The notes below the pieces were generated by a model. It ran no database searches and was not told where the DNA came from. It saw nothing but the letters and a program-made list of their open reading frames with translations. A stretch of 64,000 nucleotides of DNA, from NCBI GenBank assembly GCA_046349915.1, contig JAXMBL010000004.1, positions 992,001 through 1,056,000 on the forward strand, in the 5' to 3' direction. Origin of the DNA: CAIXSC01 sp046349915. GTDB lineage: Bacteria; Planctomycetota; Planctomycetia; Pirellulales; Pirellulaceae. The position numbers and the translations under genes are program-made. Positions 36,470 to 44,736 of the stretch are shown in pieces (within the stretch, counting starts at the first letter, position 1; each line of letters begins with the position of its first letter).

Positions 36470-36567
36470 TCATTGGTCTTTGGTCTTTGGTCATTGGTCA
36501 TTGGTCATTGGTCATTGGTCATTGGTCATTGGTCATTGGTCATTGGTCATTGGTCATTGGTCATTGG
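36470..36567. repeat. Heptanucleotide microsatellite (TCATTGG)14
   Basis: Fourteen uninterrupted 7-bp units: one TCATTGG, two TCTTTGG variants, then eleven TCATTGG. On the plus strand it reads as repeats of WSLVIGH, which gives rise to spurious open frames. It lies about 85 bp upstream of the lysS start. Confidence 0.92.
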
Positions 36568-36584
36568 TGGGGTGGGCGGAGTTT

Positions 36585-37204
36585 TGTAGCGGAAGTTGCA
36601 AGACTTCCGACCGTGGTGGTCGCACCACCCCCGCCAGCAGATTCTCACCCGTCGCCGAGTCCATCTGCTGTAGCGGAAGTCGCAAGACTTCCGACCGCGA
36701 CGGTCGCACCCCCTCGCCAGCAAATTCTCACCCGCGGCCGAGTCCGTCGGCTGTAGCGGAAGTCGCAAGACTTCCGACCCGTGGTGGTCGCACCACCGCC
36801 GCAAGCGGATTCTCACCCGCCGCCGAGTCCGCCCGCTGTAGCGGAAGTCGCAAGACTTCCGACCCACGACGGTCGCACGACCCCCGCCAGCAGATTCTCA
36901 CCCGCGGCCGAGTCCGTCTGCTGTAGCGGAAGTCGCAAGACTTCCGACCCACGACGGTCGCACCACCCCCGCCAGCAGATTCTCACCCGCGGCCAAGTCC
37001 GTCTGCTGTAGCGGAAGTCGCAAGACTTCCGACCCGTGGTGGTCGCACCACCGCCGCAAGCGGATTCTCACCCGCCGCCGAGTCCGCCCGCTGTAGCGGA
37101 AGTCGCAAGACTTCCGACCCACGACGGTCGCACCACCCCCGCCAGCAGATTCTCACCCGCGGCCAAGTCCGTCTGCTGTAGCGGAAGTCGCAAGACTTCC
37201 GACC
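36585..37204. repeat. Eight-unit ~85-bp tandem array carrying GGAAGTCGCAAGACTTCC palindromes
   Basis: Units begin (TGTAGCGGAAGT) at 36585, 36669, 36752, 36837, 36922, 37007, 37092 and 37177; spacing is 84, 83, then 85 five times. Each starts with an 18-bp palindrome (GGAAGTC/GACTTCC arms). The rest of each unit is also conserved and falls into two types: 36752 and 37007 share one, 36837, 36922 and 37092 the other, with 36922 and 37092 apparently identical. The last unit is truncated into unrelated sequence. The array fills the lysS-DUF11 gap. Confidence 0.92.
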
Positions 37205-37263
37205 CGCAACGAGCGAACAACCCGCGCAAGCCAGTTCAGGCCCACGGCGGCGTATACCCGTCA

Positions 37264-39837
37264 CTATTCGTCGGCGTACACTCGAGTGCTTTCTTCCTTC
37301 GTCACGGGATTGGGCGATTCATCGCTTGCCACAAGCACTCGAATACGCGGGTCTCCCTTACGCAAGCCTTTCGCGCGGATCTGATAAGTGACTTGCGAAT
37401 TCGGCGCTAGAGCCGGTAAAGGTTCGACGATCAACTGTTGGCCGCGAACACCGACATTCGTCGGGCCCTCGCCACCGATCGGCGCGAGTTCAGGGGGGAA
37501 CTCGACCGCCAGCCGCACCTGCGAGGCAGCTCGCGAGCCGCGATTTTGCAGCCGAATCTCGTAAGACGTCTCGCTTCCCACCTCGATGGGATCGGCGGCG
37601 TCGACCACCGAGAATTGCAGTTCGGACAGAGTCTCGACGAGCACGGGTTGTTCGAATGCGTGCTCCAATCGCAGGTCGGCTTTACCTTCGACGCGAATTC
37701 GCTGCTCGCCGGGCTCGGTGGGGACGACGATCAATTGCGAGGCTCCCATCACGCCCGCTGGCAACTCTTGCAAGCCCCACAGCACCGCATGTCGTTGCGG
37801 ATCATACTGTCCTTGGTTATCCGCCGAGATGTACTTGAGTCCACGCGGCAGATAGGCGATCAACTCGAGGTTGGTTGCGGGTGCGGTTCCTGGGTTGGCC
37901 ACCGCGACGCTGTAAGTCGCTTGGCGATCGAGATAACGCACCTTGGGACCATTCACACCCACCTGCAGTTGAGGGGACAGCACGTTCAGCGAGACTCGGT
38001 CTTCGGCCAGCGTTTGTCCTTCCTCGCGAGCCAGGAAGTGGCATGGCGCCGCTCCGGGACGCTGCGCCTTTAGTGCCAGGTCGATTCGTTTGGTCTCATT
38101 GGGACGCAGCACGCCGATGGGATACTCCAATTCAGCGCCCGCCGGATGTCCCAGCGCCTCGGGCAAAGTTGCTTCCAGCACCAGGTTCGACGTGGCGCCT
38201 GTACCTCGGTTGGTGATGGCGAGCAGCATCCGTACTTGATCGCCGATCAAAGCCTGCTCGACCACCTGATGCTCGATGGCAATCTGTGGGCGAGTGGAAA
38301 CGGTACGGACGGCGGCTTGGCTGTGAAAAATCACTTGAGCCACGCTGCCAATTTCGCCTTCTTGTTCGGGCAGCAACTGCATGACGATCGAAGTTTCCTG
38401 GCCTGGGCCGAGTGCGCCGAGCTGCCAGCGCAACGCGCCTTCGGCGCCTCGTTGGCACGGGGGATCGGCATCGATCAGTCGAGTTCCTTGAGGAACTTGG
38501 TCAATCACGGTGATGTGTTGGGCGGCGGCGCGACCCACGTTTCGCACCTTGATCTCAAAACGAGCCGGACGCCCCACTTGAACTTCTTGCGGTGCGATTT
38601 TCTCCAACTCGAGCGAAGGACTTTGGGGACCTTCCAGATGCTTGGGACCTGGAGCGGCGCTGATCGCCAACGGTACGCCCGCGGCGGCGAGTGCCGCGCC
38701 GCCTACGCCTGGACCACCGACGCCTGCACCAGTCATGCCAGCCCCCGTTCCCCCCAAGGCGCTAGCGTTAGGGATGCCGACATCGGCGCCGGGGAGATTG
38801 GAATCACTCCCGCGTGGGGCGGAGGGGAAATCGCGAGGCGGAAGGCCGCTCGAGATTGGCGATGGCGATGCAACCGCACCAGGAGGCGGTGGCGGAATGG
38901 GCGATGCGCCGCCAAAACCGGCTCGAGGACTGCCGAATCCTTCACGAGGCGAGAGATTCGGCGCCGCCTCGTCAGGCAAGCGAACATGTTCCTCCGGCGG
39001 GGCCGGCTGAGGGCGAGAGGGAACAGGAATCAAGTTGGCGGAGGGAGCTTCCGGGGCAGACGCCCCTGGGGCTGTGTCTGGAACGGCGGCGCTAGGATTG
39101 GCTTCTCCCGCCGCGGGCGGTGTCGGAGGAGCGTTTGTTTCGGCCGCGAAGCTTGCGGGCGGCGGACCAGCGGGTGGAGCACTGGAATCGGCGGCAGGCG
39201 CAACTTCGCCGCCGTCACCCGCGGGCGACTCGGCGGCCATTCGCACGGGCGCCTCGTTGATGGTGACGACTTGCGGCGAGTTGCCTTCTGAACCAGTGGA
39301 GGCGTCGCCGCCCGCCTCAGGCCCCGCATTCACGGCGTAGGTCGGTTCCGTGCCAACAGGCGAACCGTCCACTGGCGCCTCTTCCACCGGCGCGCCTTCC
39401 GCAGGCGGTGGGCCGCTGGCAAACGAACCTTCCGAGCCAGTTGTGGGTTCGCCGCCAGGCTGAAAACTGCTGCCGCCATTCCCTTGTCCCGCAGCATCCA
39501 CTTGGTTGTTGTGGCCGCCTGCGGGATCTGCCATCAGCCCCATGGGGGCGGCATCGGGCGCCGGCGGGGCGCCTTGAGGATCTTGATCAGGAATGGGTTG
39601 GAGTCCGCCGCCTAGTTGAGCCAACTGAACGGGCTGCGATCCGGCCGAGCGAGCGGGCGCTTTACCCGGGCCAAATTTCTTGTATCCGTAGTAGCCGCCG
39701 CCCGAGAAGAGCATGGCGAGCGACATACCCCACGCCACTCGACGCTTCGTCAGCCGAGGCCGATGATTCCAGAGAGCGACGACGCCGCTCTTCGTAGCGG
39801 AAACAAGACGGAGCGGATTAAGTGCCTGCCAATTCAT
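37264..39837 (-). CDS. Membrane-anchored DUF11 repeat protein with long disordered linker
   Basis: 857 residues from ATG 39837 (GGGGA nine bases upstream). The longer frame starts with TTG at 39906; ATG 39846 is also possible. One transmembrane helix lies near 35-52 (VAWGMSLAMLFSGGGYYGYK) after a basic N-terminus, placing the rest outside. Residues ~60-395 are Gly/Pro/Ala/Ser-rich and disordered. Residues ~400-857 hold four or five DUF11-like beta-sandwich repeats: EIKVRNVGRAAAQHITVIDQ, AITNRGTGATSNLVLEATLP, SVAVANPGTAPATNLELIAY, EIRLQNRGSRAASQVRLAVE. DUF11 proteins are cell-surface structural proteins. Likely a periplasmic or surface spacer. Confidence 0.85.
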   Translation of the reverse strand: MNWQALNPLRLVSATKSGVVALWNHRPRLTKRRVAWGMSLAMLFSGGGYYGYKKFGPGKAPARSAGSQPVQLAQLGGGLQPIPDQDPQGAPPAPDAAPMGLMADPAGGHNNQVDAAGQGNGGSSFQPGGEPTTGSEGSFASGPPPAEGAPVEEAPVDGSPVGTEPTYAVNAGPEAGGDASTGSEGNSPQVVTINEAPVRMAAESPAGDGGEVAPAADSSAPPAGPPPASFAAETNAPPTPPAAGEANPSAAVPDTAPGASAPEAPSANLIPVPSRPQPAPPEEHVRLPDEAAPNLSPREGFGSPRAGFGGASPIPPPPPGAVASPSPISSGLPPRDFPSAPRGSDSNLPGADVGIPNASALGGTGAGMTGAGVGGPGVGGAALAAAGVPLAISAAPGPKHLEGPQSPSLELEKIAPQEVQVGRPARFEIKVRNVGRAAAQHITVIDQVPQGTRLIDADPPCQRGAEGALRWQLGALGPGQETSIVMQLLPEQEGEIGSVAQVIFHSQAAVRTVSTRPQIAIEHQVVEQALIGDQVRMLLAITNRGTGATSNLVLEATLPEALGHPAGAELEYPIGVLRPNETKRIDLALKAQRPGAAPCHFLAREEGQTLAEDRVSLNVLSPQLQVGVNGPKVRYLDRQATYSVAVANPGTAPATNLELIAYLPRGLKYISADNQGQYDPQRHAVLWGLQELPAGVMGASQLIVVPTEPGEQRIRVEGKADLRLEHAFEQPVLVETLSELQFSVVDAADPIEVGSETSYEIRLQNRGSRAASQVRLAVEFPPELAPIGGEGPTNVGVRGQQLIVEPLPALAPNSQVTYQIRAKGLRKGDPRIRVLVASDESPNPVTKEESTRVYADE

Positions 39838-39930
39838 GGGCCACATTCCCCGGCGGAATCTGCCGAAAAATCTCCGGATCGACTCAAGTCGGGCGGTAAG
39901 TAGCAAAATTGGCAGGTTGGGGGAAGAGCG

Positions 39931-40074
39931 GAATTCCGCAGAGGCGTTTGGTTAAATACACCCAATGAAGCATTTGAACAGCTCAAGACGATTGAAGTCC
40001 TCGAGCGCGGGTCGGACGACCGCATCTGGCGAATGATCTATCAGTTGGAATCGGGGGTTCCAATTGTGGCCTAA
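39931..40074 (+). pseudogene. C-terminal fragment of an unidentified protein
   Basis: A frame without a usable start codon reads EFRRGVWLNTPNEAFEQLK and then ERGSDDRIWRMIYQLESG before a TAA at 40072. The composition is protein-like and acidic-amphipathic, and no ATG precedes it in frame after the stop at 39901. It looks like the 3' end of a lost gene. I cannot name the family. Confidence 0.35.
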
Positions 40075-40325
40075 CCAGATTAGTAAAGATCAGCGGCGAT
40101 TAGTGTTCTCTGACTCTCTTATGCAGTGCAGTTCGAGAATGAGGAACACTGATTTTCGCTGATCGTCACTGATGGATCACGAGTTACCTCGTTTGTCTCT
40201 AACAGGCGAACTCGCAAGTTCTCGGTTCGGCCCCCGTCTCTAGGTATCGCCGCTCGCCATGCTGCGTCCACTGTGTGGGTGTACGGTTGCGAGCGGAAAC
40301 CTTGCGAACTCAGTTGCCGGCGTGC
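40075..40325. other. Intergenic region with a pair of inverted ATCAGCGGCGAT motifs
   Basis: The segment AAGATCAGCGGCGATTAGTGTTC (read from about 40086) and its inverse GAACACTGATTTTCGCTGATCG (about 40144-40165) flank a 35-bp centre, so they could fold. A similar string occurs at 9396-9421. No gene is seen. Confidence 0.45.
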
Positions 40326-40664
40326 TTACGGGCCCTTGGCTTCGACCTTCAAGGCTGGGTCGGTGATCGCGGTGGCGAAGCGAGCCTGAGTGAAGTCGTT
40401 CAGCCTGAACTGGGCCAGGGTGGCCTTGAAGCCGTTTCGTTCGATTTTAGTCGCCGAGTTGACTCCGACGAACACGTTGCCCGCTTTAGTTTGGATCGTC
40501 AGCACGCCGGTCGTCAGATCGACATTGACCAACTTCCCTTCCACTCGCACTTCCTTCTTGCCCTTGGCCGCCTGAGCCTCCAGGCCGCTCACTTGAAACA
40601 ACGCGATTCCCATCAGGATCGCCACCATGGAACCCACAAAACGGCGCACAGTGATCTTGCTCAT
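40326..40664 (-). CDS. Small secreted DUF5666-like protein
   Basis: 112 residues from ATG 40664; the longer frame adds six residues. Residues 1-32 are a signal peptide (MSKITVRRFVGSMVAILMGI through VSGLEAQA). The mature ~80 residues read as an OB-like beta fold (EVRVEGKLVNVDLTTGVLTI, then VFVGVNSATKIERNG), resembling DUF5666. Function unknown. It is isolated, 323 bp from the divergent sigma-factor gene. Confidence 0.65.
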   Translation of the reverse strand: MSKITVRRFVGSMVAILMGIALFQVSGLEAQAAKGKKEVRVEGKLVNVDLTTGVLTIQTKAGNVFVGVNSATKIERNGFKATLAQFRLNDFTQARFATAITDPALKVEAKGP

Positions 40665-40987
40665 GACTACGCAACTCCCCAAGCGATAAGACTTTCAGGC
40701 GAATGCTCTGACTCAGTGTCAGAAACTTCATTGGCTCGCCCGTCAAAATGAAGAAGCCGTAAGGAATGCAGTCGTCCGCCAAAATAATTCTCAGTTTTTC
40801 CGGCTTGCGTTCCAATGACTCGGCGACCACAGGAAGCACTCAGCTGTTTTTCGAGAATTTTTGCATACTGGATGGCGGACCAAACAACTCGTCCTGACTC
40901 CTCCAGAAAGCGGTATCAGCAAACAGGGGCGATGCGTAGTAAACTTGAGCACGAGTGTTTTGGGTCATGCGAGGTTGGGCGAGCCGA
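40665..40987. other. Divergent promoter region, sigma factor operon
   Basis: 323 bp between the small secreted protein and the sigma factor gene. It should hold the promoter of the sigma-kinase-peptidase operon, possibly autoregulated, but no clear element was recognised. An AT-rich stretch runs from about 40840 to 40870. Confidence 0.3.
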
Positions 40988-41605
40988 ATGTTTGAGCAGG
41001 AATCGACGAGCGGGGCGACGTCAGACCGAATGCTTCTCGCACGCTTGCGCGGAGGCGAGGTCGACGCGGCTACCGAACTGTACCTGCGTTACGCCGACCG
41101 CCTCCTGCGATTGGCTCGTCGCCAGACAGCTGCCGACTTAGCCGCTCGCTTTGACCCTGAAGATGTCGTTCAGTCCGTTTTTCGAACATTCTTCCGCCGC
41201 TTTTCCGCAGGCGCCTACGATGTGCCCGAGGGGAGCGAACTCTGGAAGCTGCTCCTGGTCATCTCCCTGAACAAGCTTCGCAAATTGGGGCAACATCATC
41301 GAGCCGCCAAACGAGATGCTCGACGAACCATCGGCGGCGAAGATGTGACGCAGCTTCTTGGCAACGACGAGGCAGGGGCGGTCGCGCACTTGCGTTTGAC
41401 GATCCAAGAATTGCTTGAATCGTTTGATGCCACGACTTGTCGAATTATCGAATTACGCATGGAGGGGCGCGAAGTTCAGGAGATCGCGGACTCTATCAAT
41501 CGCTCGAAGCGAACGGTGGAACGCATCTTGCAGAATTTCCGTCGCCGTATGGCGGACGATATTTCCGATTTGCCGGCCGGGGAGGATTCCGATGCCGACG
41601 GTTGA
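40988..41605 (+). CDS. ECF-type RNA polymerase sigma factor
   Basis: 205 residues from ATG 40988 (alternative GTG 40955, ATG 40970). Region 2 is around ATELYLRYADRLLRLARRQT and DPEDVVQSVFRTFFRR; region 4 is TCRIIELRMEGREVQEIADS followed by NRSKRTVERILQNFRRRM, a helix-turn-helix recognising the -35 element. No anti-sigma gene is nearby; instead it overlaps a Ser/Thr kinase gene by 14 bp. That pairing is a recurrent planctomycete arrangement in which a kinase is thought to control the sigma factor. Confidence 0.92.
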   Translation: MFEQESTSGATSDRMLLARLRGGEVDAATELYLRYADRLLRLARRQTAADLAARFDPEDVVQSVFRTFFRRFSAGAYDVPEGSELWKLLLVISLNKLRKLGQHHRAAKRDARRTIGGEDVTQLLGNDEAGAVAHLRLTIQELLESFDATTCRIIELRMEGREVQEIADSINRSKRTVERILQNFRRRMADDISDLPAGEDSDADG

Positions 41606-44600
41606 CGCCCTGACGCTCGATTTTGACGCCCGGGTCGAAGCCTTCGAATCACGGATGGCCGAGGGGACGGCGACGGTGGCCGATATCGCCGACTACTTGC
41701 CAAGCGTCGACGATCCCGCTCGAACGGAACTCTTGGTCGAGTTGTTGCGCGTGGCCTTGGAGTTGGAATGGAATCGCGGTCAGCGTCCCTTGATCGATCA
41801 ATATCTCACGCTCTATCCCGAGGTGGCTGCGAGTCACTCGACGCTCGAGCCATTGGCCTTTGAAGAGTATCGTTTGCGAACTCAAGCTGGCGAGCATCTC
41901 GAGCCTACGGATTACGAAGTACGCTTCGGGTTCGCTTCCTTGTCTTGGCCCAAACTGACTCCTGGCGAGCAAGCGTGGGAGTCGTTTGCTCGGAGTTCGC
42001 CGGACGCCGCGGTCCGCCTCCAGCAGGCGTGCCGATCGCTACCCGAAATCGGCGACGATTTTGCAGACTTCGAACTCCTGTCCGAACTAGGCAGAGGCGC
42101 GTTCGCGCGGGTGTTTCTGGCTCGACAACGTTCGCTGGCAGGACGACTCGTCGCGCTCAAAATCACGGCGGGGCCAACGGGCGAGCCGCAACATTTGGCT
42201 CGACTTCAGCACGGCAACATTGTGCCCGTGTTTTCGGCTCATGCCGTGGGACCGCTCACGGGACTTTGCATGCCGTACCTGGGCAACACCACGTTAGCCG
42301 ATGTGGCGCGGGGTGTGTGGCGTCCCTTGCGCACGCGACGAACCACAGGGGAGGCGATAGCGAAGTCGACAGCGGCGAACCATGCCTCTGTGTCGCAGCC
42401 CGAAATGCAGCGTCGAGACTCGCCCAAGAGCGGACGTTCCATCGTATCGACGTTGAACGCTCGTCGTTCACTCATCTCCACTTTGCCCGGCTCGCATGCC
42501 GCGGTGGTGGAAGCGACCGCGGCTCAGCCCACTTCGCGACTGCTCGATCAATTGGAATCGAGTTCCTATGTCGAAGCCGTCGTGCGTTTGGTGGCGCGAG
42601 TGGCCGATGGATTAGCCCATGCGCACGATCGAGGGGTGGTGCATCATGACCTGAAACCCGCCAATATCTTGCTCGCCGACGATGGCGAACCGCTGATTCT
42701 CGACTTTAATCTCGCTAGTCGCACTGGACCCGAGTCGGCAGGCATGGCCATGGTGGGAGGGACCTTGCCCTACATGGCTCCTGAGCAGTTGCGGATGCTC
42801 CTCGCAACGCCAGGAAGAACGGCAAATGCGATGCCTGATCCCAAGGTTGTCGACGATCCTCGGTCCGATCTATTCTCGCTCGGCATCGTGTTGTACGAAT
42901 TGCTCGTGGGGTGCACTCCCCATGAGTTACGTGGCGGCACGTTAGAGACTGTGACCAGCGACTTGCTGAAGGCCTGGAGCGGTGATTGTCCGGCTCCGCG
43001 ATCGGTGAATGCCGCTGTGCCTCAAGCGTTGGACGCCATCACTCGAAAGTGCTTGGCGGTCGATATTGACGCACGATATCAGTCGGCTCGCGAGTTGGCG
43101 GACGACCTCCGCTGTCAATTGGCTCACCTGCCGCTCAAGCATGCGCCTGAACCTTGGGGACGCGAGCGTTTACAAAAATGGATGTTGCGTCATCCGCGGA
43201 TTGCTTCGGGCACGACCGTGGGGCTGGTAGCTGCTTTGTTACTTGTTTCGCTCGGGGCCGCTTGGTTCGCTCGTGGACGTCAGTTGGAAAGACACTCCGC
43301 TGAATCACAGATGCGTTCGTTTGAAGCGGGCTTAAGTGAAGCACGCGTCATGTTGATTCCTGGGGTTCGCGAGGTCGCGCCGGCAATCGCGGACCAGGGA
43401 GTGAGTCGCGGACAACGACTGCTGGAGTTGTATGGAATCGATGACCGAAATGTGGCGGCGGTCGCGAGCGGTGAAATGGGAGTCGACTCGCCCCTGCTCG
43501 TTGCAATCGATGGCACTCAACGCGATCGTTTGCAAAGCGAGTTGCGATCGCTGGCGCGCTTGGTCTTAGCCGCTTCGCCCAATCGTGCGGGAAACGCAGC
43601 TTTAAATCCCACAGTGCCAAGCTCCTCGGCTATAAGGGGCGCCGAGGTCGCAGCGCTGCAAGCTAGGTCCGAGAAGGCGACAAGCGAGCCGTTGCTCTTA
43701 GCGCTCGAACACATGCAGGCGGGCGACGATGCACTCGCGGCCAATGAGTTGGAGCGAAGCTTACAAGCGGTGCCGCGAGACGCCGCCGCGTGGCTCGCGC
43801 TAGGCTATTGCCGCGTGCGTCTGGGGCAGTTGTCGCAAGCGGAAATTGCTTACTCGATGTGTGCCGCTCTGGCCCCATCGTTGCCCCAGTCACTTTACTT
43901 CCGCGGGCTAGCTCGCTTGGAGTCCAAGCGTTACGAGGATGCTTGCGACGATTTCAATGTCACGTTGGAGAAGGCGCCAGGATTCGCGGAAGCTCATTTT
44001 CACCGAGGCGTCGCGGCACAAGGTTTGGGAAAGCACGAGGACGCCATCGCGGATTTTGATAAGGCGCTTGAGCTCGGATTGCCGCACACGCGAACTTACT
44101 TCCTGAGGGCTCGCTCGAGAGCCGCACTTGGGCAGGTAGAGTTGGCAAAAGCGGACCGAGCGTTGGGAGCAAGGACAATTCCAACAGATGCGGCCAGTTG
44201 GGTGGCGAGAGGGCTCGATCGCATGTCCGCCGCCCCTGCCCTTTCCGCGGACGACTTTCGAGAAGCCTTGAAGCTTCAGCCCAGTAATACGCTGGCGTTG
44301 GGGAACCTGGCCCACGTCTTGTCGGAACGTTTGGGCAAGATCGACGAGTCCATAGAGGTCTTGGATCGGTGGATAGAGTGTCAGCCGCGAGACCCATTGC
44401 CGCGGGGCAGTCGAGGCGTCCTTCGTGCTCGACAAGGAGATTGGACTGCTGCGGTGGCCGACGCGGAAGAGGCACTCAAGCTGTCTCAATCTCCCTTCAC
44501 TCGATATCAGGCTGCTTCTGTCTATGCGGTTTTTGCACGCCGGCAACCCGAGAGGAAGAAGCACGCGATTGAGTTATTGGCGCTGGCATTGAAGGCTCAA

Positions 44601-44732
44601 CCAACACTGGCGGTGGAAATGCGAGTGGATCAGGATCTGTCCGCTTTATGGGAAGAAGAGGCCTTTCAGCGGCTCATGAAGGCGGGAGCGACCTTGGTCG
44701 AAGCAGGGTCGTTGCCCGAAGGTAAGCGGTGA
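41592..44732 (+). CDS. Membrane Ser/Thr protein kinase with C-terminal TPR domain
   Basis: 1046 residues from ATG 41592, with GGAGG at 41581-41585. Kinase ~158-500: glycine loop LGRGAFARVFLARQ, ATP-binding Lys in VALKITAG (~188), catalytic loop VVHHDLKPANILL (~349), metal loop LDFNLAS (~370), APE as YMAPEQL (~395). HHD and DFN replace HRD and DFG; the catalytic Asp and Asn are kept, so activity is likely. One transmembrane helix (GTTVGLVAALLLVSLGAAWF, ~535-560) separates it from an external region with six or more TPRs (~720-1000), such as YFRGLARLESKRYEDACDDF. It overlaps the sigma gene by 14 bp and ends 4 bp before the peptidase start. Confidence 0.93.
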   Translation: MPTVDALTLDFDARVEAFESRMAEGTATVADIADYLPSVDDPARTELLVELLRVALELEWNRGQRPLIDQYLTLYPEVAASHSTLEPLAFEEYRLRTQAGEHLEPTDYEVRFGFASLSWPKLTPGEQAWESFARSSPDAAVRLQQACRSLPEIGDDFADFELLSELGRGAFARVFLARQRSLAGRLVALKITAGPTGEPQHLARLQHGNIVPVFSAHAVGPLTGLCMPYLGNTTLADVARGVWRPLRTRRTTGEAIAKSTAANHASVSQPEMQRRDSPKSGRSIVSTLNARRSLISTLPGSHAAVVEATAAQPTSRLLDQLESSSYVEAVVRLVARVADGLAHAHDRGVVHHDLKPANILLADDGEPLILDFNLASRTGPESAGMAMVGGTLPYMAPEQLRMLLATPGRTANAMPDPKVVDDPRSDLFSLGIVLYELLVGCTPHELRGGTLETVTSDLLKAWSGDCPAPRSVNAAVPQALDAITRKCLAVDIDARYQSARELADDLRCQLAHLPLKHAPEPWGRERLQKWMLRHPRIASGTTVGLVAALLLVSLGAAWFARGRQLERHSAESQMRSFEAGLSEARVMLIPGVREVAPAIADQGVSRGQRLLELYGIDDRNVAAVASGEMGVDSPLLVAIDGTQRDRLQSELRSLARLVLAASPNRAGNAALNPTVPSSSAIRGAEVAALQARSEKATSEPLLLALEHMQAGDDALAANELERSLQAVPRDAAAWLALGYCRVRLGQLSQAEIAYSMCAALAPSLPQSLYFRGLARLESKRYEDACDDFNVTLEKAPGFAEAHFHRGVAAQGLGKHEDAIADFDKALELGLPHTRTYFLRARSRAALGQVELAKADRALGARTIPTDAASWVARGLDRMSAAPALSADDFREALKLQPSNTLALGNLAHVLSERLGKIDESIEVLDRWIECQPRDPLPRGSRGVLRARQGDWTAAVADAEEALKLSQSPFTRYQAASVYAVFARRQPERKKHAIELLALALKAQPTLAVEMRVDQDLSALWEEEAFQRLMKAGATLVEAGSLPEGKR

Positions 44733-44736
44733 GAAT

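Noticed and set aside
36319..36926. Open frames reading WSLVIGHWSLVIGH through the heptamer repeat and palindrome array
   Set aside because: They are translations of a TCATTGG microsatellite and a non-coding 85-bp array. Several frames on both strands are open at once, none has a ribosome site, and they vary only with the repeats.
36585..37204. A CRISPR array
   Set aside because: The units are palindrome plus near-identical 'spacers' of one or two types, 85 bp apart. CRISPR spacers are unique and no cas genes are present.
38146..39291. A 381-residue open frame opposite the DUF11 gene
   Set aside because: Antisense shadow of the low-complexity linker; very rich in Arg, with no recognisable domain.
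41415..41591. Upstream extension of the kinase frame
   Set aside because: It overlaps sigma-factor coding, and ATG 41592 has a good Shine-Dalgarno site.
42690..42720. Treating the kinase as a pseudokinase because of DFN
   Set aside because: The ATP-binding Lys, catalytic Asp and Asn, and metal-binding Asp are kept, and the third DFG residue is not essential.
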